DNA of 64,000 bases from Coniochaeta sp. PMI_546 (taxonomy: Eukaryota; Ascomycota; Sordariomycetes; Coniochaetales; Coniochaetaceae). Each line of letters opens with the position of its first letter. The first letter of the stretch is position 1. Positions 44,677 to 54,328 of this stretch are shown one piece after another. The stretch covers positions 806,001 to 870,000 of the forward strand of contig MU271151.1 in assembly GCA_021432605.1 (NCBI GenBank). The letters run 5' to 3'. The notes under the pieces are model-generated. The model worked only from the letters and a program-made list of their open reading frames with translations, did not search any database and was not told the DNA's origin. The position numbers and the translations under genes were made by a program.

Positions 44677-46479
44677 CTACCAATTACAGAAGATGACGCC
44701 CTCGTAAGGTATCAGCTCAACACCCCTGCTTTCTACTTTCGTCGCTGCATTGACTCCCAGCAACTTCGTCCATCCCTCGTAGCCGGTGCCATCGAACCTC
44801 TGCGTCTGATCTGAGAAGTTCAGGATAACAAGTGCCGTCTTCGCCCCATCAACACTCGTCATCGTATATGCAAAGATGTCTTCGCCTGTCCTTGCCACTT
44901 CTAGTATGTTATATCTCCCGTATATGAAGACATCCTTTTCCTTCTTCCTCAACGCCAGCACCTGTCTCCAGTATGCAAGGACGCTGTTCTCTTTCCCCTC
45001 CTGTGTCTCGACGTTCCACTCCTTGAAATCATCGTTAACTCTCATCCACGGCTTCCCTGCCTTCGTGAACCCCGCATTCGTCTCGCTGCTCCATTGCATA
45101 GGCAGCCGTCCATTGTCTCTTGACTTCAGCCTCAACTCCCTCAGCACGTCCTGCATGTCCGCCCCCTCACCTCTCTGCTTCAGGACACTGTCGTAGTAAT
45201 TCCTCCCTTCAACATCGATGTAATCCTCGATGCCCCACTCTCTCGACGCGTTTGCCATTCCGATCTCCTGCCCCTGGAGAAGGAACAACGTCCCGCTGAG
45301 GCTGCCCAGGTACGTCGCCAGCATCTTGGCCGCGGTGTCGCGGTGCTGCGGCAGGTCGGAGGCGTACCGCGACAGGGAGCGGCCGGAGTCGTGGTTGTCC
45401 AGGTAGACGGCGTTCCACCCGTCGAACTTGGGCATGGCCGACTGCCACCTGGTTGTGATGTCGCGCAGCCGCGAGACCCGGAAGTCGTTGCGCTGGTACT
45501 TGCCGTCCGGGCCGAAGTCCATGTCCACGATGTCGCCGGTGAAGACCATGTTGAGCTCGTGGCGATCCCGCGCGACGTACTCCGACACGCTGGTCTCGTC
45601 CTTTGTGAAGCCCAGCTCGCCCACGGTCATGCAGTCGTACTTGTCGAACACCTCGGTGCGCATCTCCTTGATGTACTCGTGCATGCGCGGCCCGCTTGCG
45701 AAGTACAGATCTCCTGGTTGGAACTCTGAGTCTGGCCTGGTGATGGGTGCATCTGGCAGATCTGGGTGTTTGGACATGAGGTTCATGGAGTCGATTCGGA
45801 AGCCGTCGACACCCCGGTCGAGCCAGAACACCATGTCCGCGTGCGTGGCGCGCCGCATATTCTCATTCGGCCAATTCAGGTCCGGCTGGGAGGGCAGGAA
45901 CAGGGAGAGGTAATACTGGCCCGTTACCTCGTCCCAAGTCCACGCGCTACCTCCGAAAATAGATGCCCAATTGTTGGGCGGCTTGCGCGCTCCATTGGCA
46001 TCGGTCTTAGGGTCCCGCCAGATGTACCAGTCACGCTTGGGAGAGGTTCTGCTTGAGCGCGATTCCTGGAACCAGGGATGCTGGTCGCTGGTGTGGTTCA
46101 CAACCAAGTCCAAAAGGACTTTGATTCCCCTCTCGTGACAGCCTTGAATCAAAGCCTCGGCGTCCTGCAAAGAACCGTAGGGCTGGTGGATCTCGCGGTA
46201 ATCCGCTACATCGTAGCCCATATCCTTCTGGGGACTCTTGAAGATGGGTGACAGCCACACAGCGTTGGCACCAACGGACTTGATGTAGTCCAGCTTGGAT
46301 ATGATGCCAGGAAGATCACCTAGCCCGTCGGAATTGGAGTCCAGGAAGCTGGCTGGGTAGATTTGATAGACTATGGCTTCCTTCCACCATGATCTGGACT
46401 GGGTATCGGCTATTGCCATTCCGTATGTTGCGTGAGACGTGCCTGGTTGTTTGGATATCGCGAAGGGAATAAGAAGCAT
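44677..46479 (-). CDS. GH13 alpha-glucosidase / oligo-1,6-glucosidase type
   Basis: A single-exon 600-residue family 13 glycosidase of the maltase/isomaltase group. Conserved regions include SWWKEAIVYQIYPASFLDSN, LLDLVVNHTSDQHPWF, and RGVDGFRIDSMN with the nucleophile Asp. CMTVGELGF carries the acid/base Glu, and YLDNHDSGRSLSRY the third catalytic Asp. A C-terminal beta domain ends LIPYEGVIFCNW. The start MLLIPFAISKQPG is only weakly hydrophobic and not a convincing signal peptide, so intracellular action is likely. A second Met, MAIADTQSRSWWKEA, is an alternative start at 46419. It converges with the GH32 gene (222 bp between stops) and belongs to the same sugar-use module. Confidence 0.9.
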   Translation of the reverse strand: MLLIPFAISKQPGTSHATYGMAIADTQSRSWWKEAIVYQIYPASFLDSNSDGLGDLPGIISKLDYIKSVGANAVWLSPIFKSPQKDMGYDVADYREIHQPYGSLQDAEALIQGCHERGIKVLLDLVVNHTSDQHPWFQESRSSRTSPKRDWYIWRDPKTDANGARKPPNNWASIFGGSAWTWDEVTGQYYLSLFLPSQPDLNWPNENMRRATHADMVFWLDRGVDGFRIDSMNLMSKHPDLPDAPITRPDSEFQPGDLYFASGPRMHEYIKEMRTEVFDKYDCMTVGELGFTKDETSVSEYVARDRHELNMVFTGDIVDMDFGPDGKYQRNDFRVSRLRDITTRWQSAMPKFDGWNAVYLDNHDSGRSLSRYASDLPQHRDTAAKMLATYLGSLSGTLFLLQGQEIGMANASREWGIEDYIDVEGRNYYDSVLKQRGEGADMQDVLRELRLKSRDNGRLPMQWSSETNAGFTKAGKPWMRVNDDFKEWNVETQEGKENSVLAYWRQVLALRKKEKDVFIYGRYNILEVARTGEDIFAYTMTSVDGAKTALVILNFSDQTQRFDGTGYEGWTKLLGVNAATKVESRGVELIPYEGVIFCNW

Positions 46480-47850
46480 AGACAACTATCGCTTTCCGTG
46501 TAAGATTGTGGTTATAATCTCGACTGGTGACTGTGGTGTGCGAACTGGGAGGGAATTATACTCGCAAGCCCGCTAAGTATCCCGGAGCTTGCACACAAAA
46601 CACTACTACGATCCTTCTTTATAAGGAAGCTACCTACACTTTTTGCGAAATGTCATTGGACAAATTCTTTCTGGGGGCGCCCAACAGCTACAGTCACAGG
46701 ATGGAGTGCGGAGTAGGCCCGTGGAGACGCCGGGGACGCTACCAGGAAGTGGGACGGGGCATCCGGGTGAACTTTGGATGGGTGAATTACGATTCGCTAG
46801 CAAGTCCGGGGAAACATTCGGTGTTACACGGAATATTCAGAGAAAGGAAAGAGATAATTGTAACGACGATATTGACGAGAATACACTACTATTGTTTGCC
46901 AGTGCTAGAGTGAGATGGCGCATTTCGAAAAGGTACCGCCTGCATGGCCCTTAATTTACAGCCTTATTAAACAACTTGGAACAATACACCCTCGTTAGAT
47001 TCTTCCTCATCGGATGAAATATTCTTGGAAGCAACGGGCTCGATAGTCTCTAGCTTCTTGAATAATTGGCCTTGACCTTTTTTTTCTGTGTCTCAGAATA
47101 CTCCACACTTCGAGCTCAGTGTGAGAGTCTAGATAGTCAATTGTAGGTGAACTGTATAATGTATGGAGGAGGACTCACGTCGTCGTACTGTCCAACTTTG
47201 CAGTCACCTAGACCTAGGCCATGCCCATGTGATTCCCTGGATTTGCGATTGAAGCGATGATGCGATTAGACTTGGGTGGCTCTCTCAGTGTCGTTATCAT
47301 CTCGCGGAAAGCCGAGAGCTCCAACACCTTAGACACGTTATCTCTGCTCGACGGCATCAAGGATTAGTGGGCAACCTTGTTCACAGATGAGCATATATGA
47401 GTCATCGCCTATCCTGAATATGTGCTTTGTCTTTCAATGCAAGCTCATCGAAGATCAACTCACCATTTCGACCCGGAAAAGAGGTAAACTAAGGTAGTGT
47501 ATAAGGGAAGTGGTAAATCAGTGTTCGACAACTGACAGCAGGATAAATTGGCACATGTTGGCAGCTGCGTAATGATATAAGTGTTTTCATAGACAGGAGG
47601 ATCGTGCCGGCCAAGGCCACGCCTGCTAAGAAGCTTTGGATGGTGCATCTCAGCTGAGGGAGTGGTGACTTTGTGCATAACAGTAGCCCAGTCAACTGTT
47701 GTCCTACGCAAACAAGCCCTTAACGCTTAGGATCGAAGTAATGCTGTAAACAACAAGCATATATGCTCCCGGAAAAAAATTATGTGAATTGGCTCATGAA
47801 ATTAGGAAAAAGCTGTACGTGACGACTGCACATGCGTGTTGACCTCCACA
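46480..47850. other. Gene-free stretch between GH13 and ADH genes
   Basis: About 1.37 kb. It contains the GH13 promoter at its left end. A 128-codon open frame at 46527-46913 begins with GTG and shows no motif. No gene or RNA is supported. Confidence 0.5.
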
Positions 47851-48981
47851 CTATGCTGCAACCAGTACTCCGCGATACCTGATCTTACCATCACGCAGGC
47901 TCTGCATGGCCGTGGTGACACCAGCTTGGGACAGGGGAAATTTCTCGATCTGAGGCTTGATGGAGTGCTTTGCAGCGAACATCAACATGGCCCGGATGCT
48001 GGCGGTCGAAGCCACATTAGATCCAATGACTGTGAGCTTGCCCGAGATCAATGATATGGGCGAAAGCGGCAGAGCTTCGGGACTAATGGTCAATGGGAAC
48101 AGCTGTGCCCCGGGCGTCAAGATCGGGAGATAGCTGGAAGAGAAGGATGAGCTGCACGATTCTGTGGGTTGCGAACAGACGATACTCACATAGATAAGTC
48201 TGGGACGGCATTGGTGGTAATCAAGAGGACGTCAAGCTTGGCAACGCCCTCGAACTTGTCCATTCCGCTGGTGACATGGAACTCGGACGCCCCAAAGTCA
48301 AGAGCGTCTCGTTTCTTGGACTCCGTGCTCGAGAAGACAACTACCTCGAATCCCATCTTGGAGGCGAACTGGATGGCCAAATGACCGAGCCCGCCAACGC
48401 CTATGACGCCGACACGGTCACCGGGGCGTACACCGGAGTCGTACAGAGGACTCCAGACTGTAGCGCCGCCGCACATCAGAGGACCGGCATTTTCGGAGGC
48501 GAGGTCGTCTGGAAGCTTGAAGAGGGCCGATACATCCCAGGCGACGGCAGTGCCAAAGCAGCCTTGGTCCGCATTGGAGTTTTCAAAAGATGCATAGCTA
48601 CCGCATTGCGTTTGGTGACCTATAGTTAGGATCCCAGTGAGCAAATCAAGCCAGCACGCTCGGAAGGATTGTCTGATTAGTATCATTACCTGTCAAGCAA
48701 GCCTTGCAATGCCCACAGAATTTGTAAAACCAACCCATGCCCACTCGGTCGCCCACGCGGAAATCGGACACGTCGTGGACAAAGGAGCCGACCTCGGTGA
48801 TGACGCCAACACCTTCATGACCGAGGCCCTTTTCGTAATGGCGGAAGTGCTCATCCGTACCACAAACTCCGCAGTGCGATATCTTGACGATGACCTCAGT
48901 TGGCCCTGCTTCGCGATGGCCCCTAGCCTCTACGATATCTCCGGTCTTAGACCCCTTGTAAACTGTAAAATCGACACCCAT
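47851..48981 (-). CDS. Zinc-dependent alcohol dehydrogenase (cinnamyl-ADH-like MDR)
   Basis: A 334-residue medium-chain dehydrogenase in three exons: complement of 47851-48133, 48190-48619 and 48690-48981, with introns of 56 and 70 bp. Catalytic zinc ligands are expected at Cys in SHCGVCGTDEH, His in GLGHEGVGVI, and Cys in PLMCGGATVW. Structural zinc Cys residues are in FCGHCKACLTG and HQTQC. The NADP-binding motif is GVGGLGHLAIQFA. The family, which includes Adh6/Adh7 of yeast and plant cinnamyl alcohol dehydrogenases, interconverts aldehydes and alcohols with NADPH. It lies beside a Zn2Cys6 regulator and a dead SDR. Confidence 0.88.
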
Positions 48982-49797
48982 GACTGCACATGTGGTAGAT
49001 TTTGGCCGAATAAAGCTGGAAACGTAAGAAGGAGACGAATCGATAACTCTCCGTTGGCTGAAGCTTTTCGAGAGCCAGACTCCACCTCTTCCGCGGAGAC
49101 CACTTCATTCTTATAGCTCTGAGCGGCTGCATAGATGCCATCCGGGAGGCCTTGATTAGAATCACATTTATTAATTCTCGCAGCTCCCTTTCCTTTGACT
49201 TTGCTATCAAGGACATTGAACACGAAAGCGTTTCTCCACATCATACCGCATGCAGAGTCGTGGTAGTCTCCGCTTATGCCCGCCGCCTGCGGGCCGCAGA
49301 TTGCTCCACATCTGCCCGCATCCCGGGGGGGTGTCCACTTATGCCCGCAGATACGGCAGTGGTAATTACCGCATTGAGCGACCGGGTCAACAGGAAATGG
49401 CGGTTTAGACGTTCTTTTAGCTATACTTACCGGAGATTGCCAGCAGGAAATGGCCAAGGAAAGGTTTTGTAATCGTTCCTTCAGGGAAACATACCTGCAT
49501 GCTTTTTGTAAGCAATGGTGTAAGCAATGGAGTCTTCACCACCGCTTGGGGAGACACGGATATTCGAGAGAGAAACTCCGAAGCATGAGCGAGGCGGTGC
49601 ATGCCACACTCTTCGGTTCTTCCTCTGACCGCATTGGCAGTGCAAAACAAGAACGAGATAGCTTCCTCGCAACAATATGTACGTCTGAGGTTTAGATCTA
49701 TAAGTTGGCTTCGAGTCATCGCTCAGCCATCACATCTCTCGATACAATCTCCCGTCCTTCCCCGCGGCTCAGGAAGGTTTTCGTAGACTTGATCAGA
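48982..49797. other. Intergenic between ADH and Zn2Cys6 gene
   Basis: About 815 bp between the ADH start and the regulator stop. A GC-rich patch near 49270-49350 repeats the word CTTATGCCCGC. A 175-codon minus frame across 48930-49457 has several Cys but overlaps the ADH start and matches no family I know. No gene is supported. Confidence 0.5.
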
Positions 49798-50913
49798 CTA
49801 TCCCTCGACACTAGGGATCCCAAGTAAAGAGCTGAAATTTTCCACTCCCCTGCAGCTCGTGAGCAGCAGTCTTTCAAAACCTTGAGGTACCTCTCTCGGT
49901 GCCGCCATCCATAGCGCTGAGAAATTCGCATATGTCGTAGTTTGGTCCCGATCCGAATACTGTAAATAGACCTCGCGTGAGGTCCATGAGCTCGGGTTGG
50001 TAGACACTGGTAGCATGCTTATCGCCGTGGTTTCTCTACAGGCGCCGTCTCGGAAGGTCCAGTACAGTGTGTACAGCTTGAAGGAGACTATGACGGATCG
50101 GCGGATGCTCTCGGCAAGGATCCAGTCTTCCCAGCTTGGCTGCGTCTGTCGCTGCGGCAACTCGATGTCCGCGCGGTGAAGAAGCTTGAGCCCGAACGAT
50201 CTGACCAGATATTCCTGCTGCTCAGCGATGATTCTCTGCTCGAGGTCTCCATGGTAGAACCTGATGATTTGGTAAAGTACAGCTGCCTGTAGTCTAGCCA
50301 GATCTTCGAGCAGGGTGCTCGTCGGGGTCGGGACAAGCAAGTCCGATATCTCAGCGGAGATCACCTTGAAAAGTACCGGCCTGCTTCGATCGTTCATGTA
50401 GGTGACCCCGGCGCAGATGCCGAAGGCTGTGCGTAGTGGCAGGGGCATTGCGCTGCTGAACAGCTCTTTGTGGATAAATATTGTTTCCGCTCTGTTAGCG
50501 AACGAGAGTGGGCAGTCTCGGATCTGGTCAAAGACCCATCCAAGGTCTGCTGGGCCGGATAGGAGCGGCAATTGACCTAACATGCAGAGCGTTTCCGGAA
50601 TCATATGACGGCGCAATTCGCCCAGGCGCACCATTAGCTGCCCATGGTCGAGATGAGAACGCGCCTCGAGCCCACTTGGCTCTTGCCCGGCCTGCTCAAC
50701 ATGAGTAACCGAACAAGAGAAGTCCGCTTCTGTGGAAGGCTGGAGGCCGGTGGCGCTGGCTACATTGGCCGTGTCGCCTATCGGCAGCCGCGGAGGATAT
50801 ACGTAGTGGCACCTTTTGTTGCTTCGTTGGCATCTCCCGCAAACAGGATAGGTCAGATCGCATTTTCGTCGTCCTGCAAAGCAAGGATCGCATGATTCTC
50901 GGCGAATGGACAT
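49798..50913 (-). CDS. Zn2Cys6 transcription factor
   Basis: A single-exon 371-residue regulator. The binuclear zinc cluster is at the extreme N-terminus: CDPCFAGRRKCDLTYPVCGRC, continuing to a final Cys in KRCHYVYPP. There is no coiled coil of note after the finger. The remainder resembles the short aflatoxin-regulator-like or 'fungal Zn2Cys6' C-terminal region, with LARLQAAVLYQIIRFYHGD and the EDWILAESIRRSVIVSFKLY block. At 371 residues it is short but complete, ending in a natural stop. Targets are unknown. The adjacent ADH and the SDR pseudogene suggest it once controlled a small oxidoreductase cluster. Confidence 0.82.
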   Translation of the reverse strand: MSIRRESCDPCFAGRRKCDLTYPVCGRCQRSNKRCHYVYPPRLPIGDTANVASATGLQPSTEADFSCSVTHVEQAGQEPSGLEARSHLDHGQLMVRLGELRRHMIPETLCMLGQLPLLSGPADLGWVFDQIRDCPLSFANRAETIFIHKELFSSAMPLPLRTAFGICAGVTYMNDRSRPVLFKVISAEISDLLVPTPTSTLLEDLARLQAAVLYQIIRFYHGDLEQRIIAEQQEYLVRSFGLKLLHRADIELPQRQTQPSWEDWILAESIRRSVIVSFKLYTLYWTFRDGACRETTAISMLPVSTNPSSWTSREVYLQYSDRDQTTTYANFSALWMAAPREVPQGFERLLLTSCRGVENFSSLLGIPSVEG

Positions 50914-51507
50914 TTTAGACTCTAAAATGTCGATAAATCCCTAGGACGAAATGAGTCTAACTGAGCTGTCGCGTCCGGGAGCTAGGTAACTGGAGTAGAA
51001 AGAAGTATTGCCTGTGATAAATTGTCGCATCCCTTGGAGGTGGAGGATTTGTAAGACGGTGGCCATTTGGGCTCTGCTGAGCTGATGTGTCGCAAAGAGC
51101 AGTTACATCTAGACCACTAGGTGCCCCTATTCGTCGGGGTTAGAGCTGGAGCGGGCGCAACTTAGCATTCTGACTGCAGTAAGCCGCTGCAGGCACTTGC
51201 GGCGTTTTGCGGAGCCTGCGGGATCATGGGGCAGCTCTGCAAAGCTGAATAATTCATAATTGCCTTACCTATCAGTCTCAAAGTGAATTCTCCATGACTT
51301 TGAAAGTCATTGTTGGAGGTTTATGGTGAATTAGGGCAAGCACATAAGAGACCAACAAGCGACTCAACCACAATCAACTTATGTGAAAACGTCAGAATGT
51401 CCCAAGATGAGGATTGTGAACACTGCAGCATCCGGTCTGAGCTTTCATTCAGACTATGACTCAGTAATAAGCCATCATCATCTTAAGAATATATAATTCT
51501 GAGAACT
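50914..51507. other. Intergenic before SDR pseudogene
   Basis: About 590 bp holding the regulator's promoter and the upstream region of the decayed SDR. No other gene is seen. Confidence 0.5.
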
Positions 51508-52216
51508 ATGTTATGGTACTTGGTCACAGGAGCTGGCCGTGGTTTGGGCTGGCATACGCAACTGAGCTGGTAGTTAATTACGTCTACCTGCCTCTTCGCA
51601 TGTCTAGCTGACGTCTTACTGAGACACGCAATGATTCTACTAGCTAACACCAAAAAACTTAGCTGAAGAACAAGGACAATAGAGTGATCGCTACTGCCAG
51701 AAACGCGGCCAACTCATCTGGGTTGCAGGATCATAGACTTTAATAGACGCGGCTCTGAAGATGCCAAACGTTGAAAACGAATACAGTATCTCCAGGGCGG
51801 CACTGAATATGTAAGTCAAGAATTGTTGGAGAGACTATTAAGTCGCGTTGCCCCTTATGCTCGAAGTCATCAAACGGCTGAACGCTGTCCAGGCTGGCTC
51901 GGAAATGGAACCCCGTCCTGAAGCCTCTCGGGATTACTCTAGCTCCTGTTCGTCCAGGTATGCTTCACTTTTACCTTTGGCGTTGTGGCATATAATGTCA
52001 TGTATTCTGATCGAGGGACATAGGAAGGGAATAGGCTGGGTTGGCACCACTGACATGGGAAGTATACTCATCGACTTCGTCGCGTATCACGGCGTCGACA
52101 TGGAGAAGGTATCCATCGAGAAATCTACTGTCGGATGCATGAAGGTTCTGGATGGTCTGACGATTGAGTATTCGGGTTGTTTCTTCAACTTTGACGATAC
52201 CAAAATTCCTTTCTGA
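51508..52216 (+). pseudogene. Short-chain dehydrogenase/reductase pseudogene with internal deletion
   Basis: The remnant of an SDR gene. At 51508 the frame reads MLWYLVTGAGRGLG, the TGxxxGxG cofactor loop. One base appears lost near 51550, breaking the frame. A first-intron remnant spans about 51570-51662. Then come LKNKDNRVIATARNAANSSG and stop codons at about 51741. The middle of the fold (roughly 100 residues, including the catalytic Ser and the NAG block) is missing. The catalytic region resumes as ENEYSISRAALNM, with Arg where the YxxxK Lys should be. The last exons are intact: introns 51811-51892 and 51958-52034 join LARKWNPVLKPLGITLAPV to GWVGTTDMG, and the frame ends KIPF-stop at 52216. 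I give no function to it. Confidence 0.7.
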
Positions 52217-54328
52217 GAGGTCTTCAATAAAGCTCGGGGGCATTGGGAGGGTTGCCCTTAACAGATCAGACTGCCCCAGTCTACCTTCGTTAACGCCATG
52301 TTCTGCTTTGGTGCCCTGACAGAAGGAAATAAAAGTCCTGGGCATCCATGGCATCAAAGATAGCTTTCTCATAGCACATCGTATCGACTTGTGGCGCAGT
52401 CTACGCCTGTAGTCGTTGCGAACATGCGAAGGGCCACAGGTAAAGGTGTGCATAGGTAAGGAAGGCTGTAACACTACGTTAACCTGCTTGTGCGTCAACG
52501 TGATATACTTGGACATAATCCCGTACAGGCAAATATTCTAGTAAGCGCAGCAAGTGGTTATATTTCTGCCGCTAAGGAGGCGCAAATGTCGTGATCGCAT
52601 GAGAAGATGCGCATGTGCCTACCTAAGTCCTACCTCAGTCAAACGTATCGAAGCTGTGGTCCAATCCTGTTGACGCTTCGGAGCCTGAGAGGCCCCGTCG
52701 GACGCCCCGAGAAATCTGCCAATGGTCCAGACAGGGAAACCCAGCTCGCAAGGTACTGGATAAGGTAGAGTCTAGGGGGATCAGGCGAGCAGTTGCCGAA
52801 GATTCGGGTCCATACCTTGTCTCCACAGGACTATTGCCACTGCTAAATCTATTGTATACAATGTACTACAGGTGATGTGTTAAGCATCGAGAAGGTGACC
52901 ATCGTGATATCGAGTTGGAGCATCTGGGCTGGGTTTCGAGCATGGCTTCTTGCGATCCGTCTTTACCTCTTACGTAAAGCCGGAGGCAACAACCCTGGAG
53001 TGCAAATTTGAGGCTTAACTGCTAGTGCTCAGTTGTGGACGGCCAACAGGTCGAAATGGTCAACTGATGCCGAGCGACTGGCTCTGCAAATTATGCAAAA
53101 TTGTTCGTCAAAGACCTACTTGAGTCTAGCTTGAGTCTAGGCCCGCGTGCAAACAGCAAATAGTAGAATATTGATGTTAGATATAATTATAGCATGAATC
53201 ACGCACAACAGGGACAGCCGCCGTTGCAAGAGATCGAAACCTTCGAAAGCTTTCGTCAACAAGCTATATGCATACCTTGAGTCAGCGTCCACCAGCCGTG
53301 GCAGGCCATGTGCCTTGAAGTCGACATCAATGCACGTTTCGATGAGCTTTGAGGGTGCTGCTAAGACAGAAAGAAGAGCTGATATTGGGCATCTAGAATT
53401 TTCAAGTTGCTAGACCTAGTATCCGCTGCTCAGACCATACCTGCCGCGTCGTTAGTCTAGGGCCTTGGTGCGAGTATTTCACGGCTGCCAGCTCTTGTAA
53501 ACTTTCCTCGAGTCTGTCAAAATGGACTCAAAAGAAGAAGAAAACCGCCAGTCGCTCTCCGAGTTATTAAACCCGTCGGAAATACCGACGCACCCACCGA
53601 GGTCACGCATGGCCGATGTAACATACCTTCGCGACAGTTGCAGAGAGCATGCAAGTGGTCTGAGATGACGAGTCATTGTGAGCTCAGAAAAGGACTAGAG
53701 ACGCCGCTGACGGGGGATTTGCACCGAGGAGGAGGACCCAGAGGTCCAAGCTTTGTGACATCCGCCTTGCTAATTGGACGATGGAGATGTATCAATCTGA
53801 TAAGATGATCAGATAAAAAATTTCCCACCGTCCCCACGCACGCCAAGCCGCTCCTTCCCCCGATTGCGTTCTAGCACCAACTTTAGCTAGCATGACGCCC
53901 CGCTAGAACCCGTGCGGTGCCCCCGTCTATTGGCCATCTTGTTGTTCGAGGTCCTTGAAGGAATCCCAACCTGGAAAGTTGCCAAAACTTGCATGGCGTC
54001 GAGGTCGCACCTGCCGCCTGGAAAGGGAGTATGTACTGCGCTTATGGTTCGAGACGTTTGCATCGCCGTGGCGGGCAGGAATGGGATGGATGTCAGGTTG
54101 CGGAACTCTCGTCGGTGCAGATCCACTCGCTGGACGTCAGTTCCAGCCTGCATGGAACAGTAGATAAACTCCAAGTCGCGCCTGCCATTCTCCGTGCACC
54201 GCATCCTTTCCGATCTTTCTGTTTTTTATAAGAGACAAGTCTTTCTCGATTTCACAGGACCGAGTGATTGGGTCGACATTGACCCCTGGCTCTCCTCTAT
54301 TCTACTCTACAACGACTGCCACTACTAC
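52217..54328. other. Long gene-free stretch with GATA-type sites
   Basis: About 2.1 kb with no motif-bearing frames. Its only clear elements are two ATCWGATAA words at 53795 and 53808, upstream of the siderophore-type transporter. Any 5' untranslated exon of that gene would also lie here. Confidence 0.5.
53795..53816 (+). promoter_or_regulatory. Two iron-regulator (SreA/GATA) consensus sites
   Basis: ATCTGATAA (53795-53803) and ATCAGATAA (53808-53816) both match ATCWGATAA exactly. This is the extended GATA consensus bound by SreA-type repressors at siderophore genes in Aspergillus. They lie about 515-530 bp upstream of the transporter start. Iron repression of that gene is inferred. Confidence 0.6.

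Noticed and set aside
46527-46913. 128-codon plus frame near the GH13 promoter
   Set aside because: Starts with GTG, no motif, lies in the GH13 upstream region.
48930-49457. 175-codon Cys-containing minus frame overlapping the ADH start
   Set aside because: Overlaps a well-supported gene on the same strand in another frame and matches no known zinc-finger spacing.
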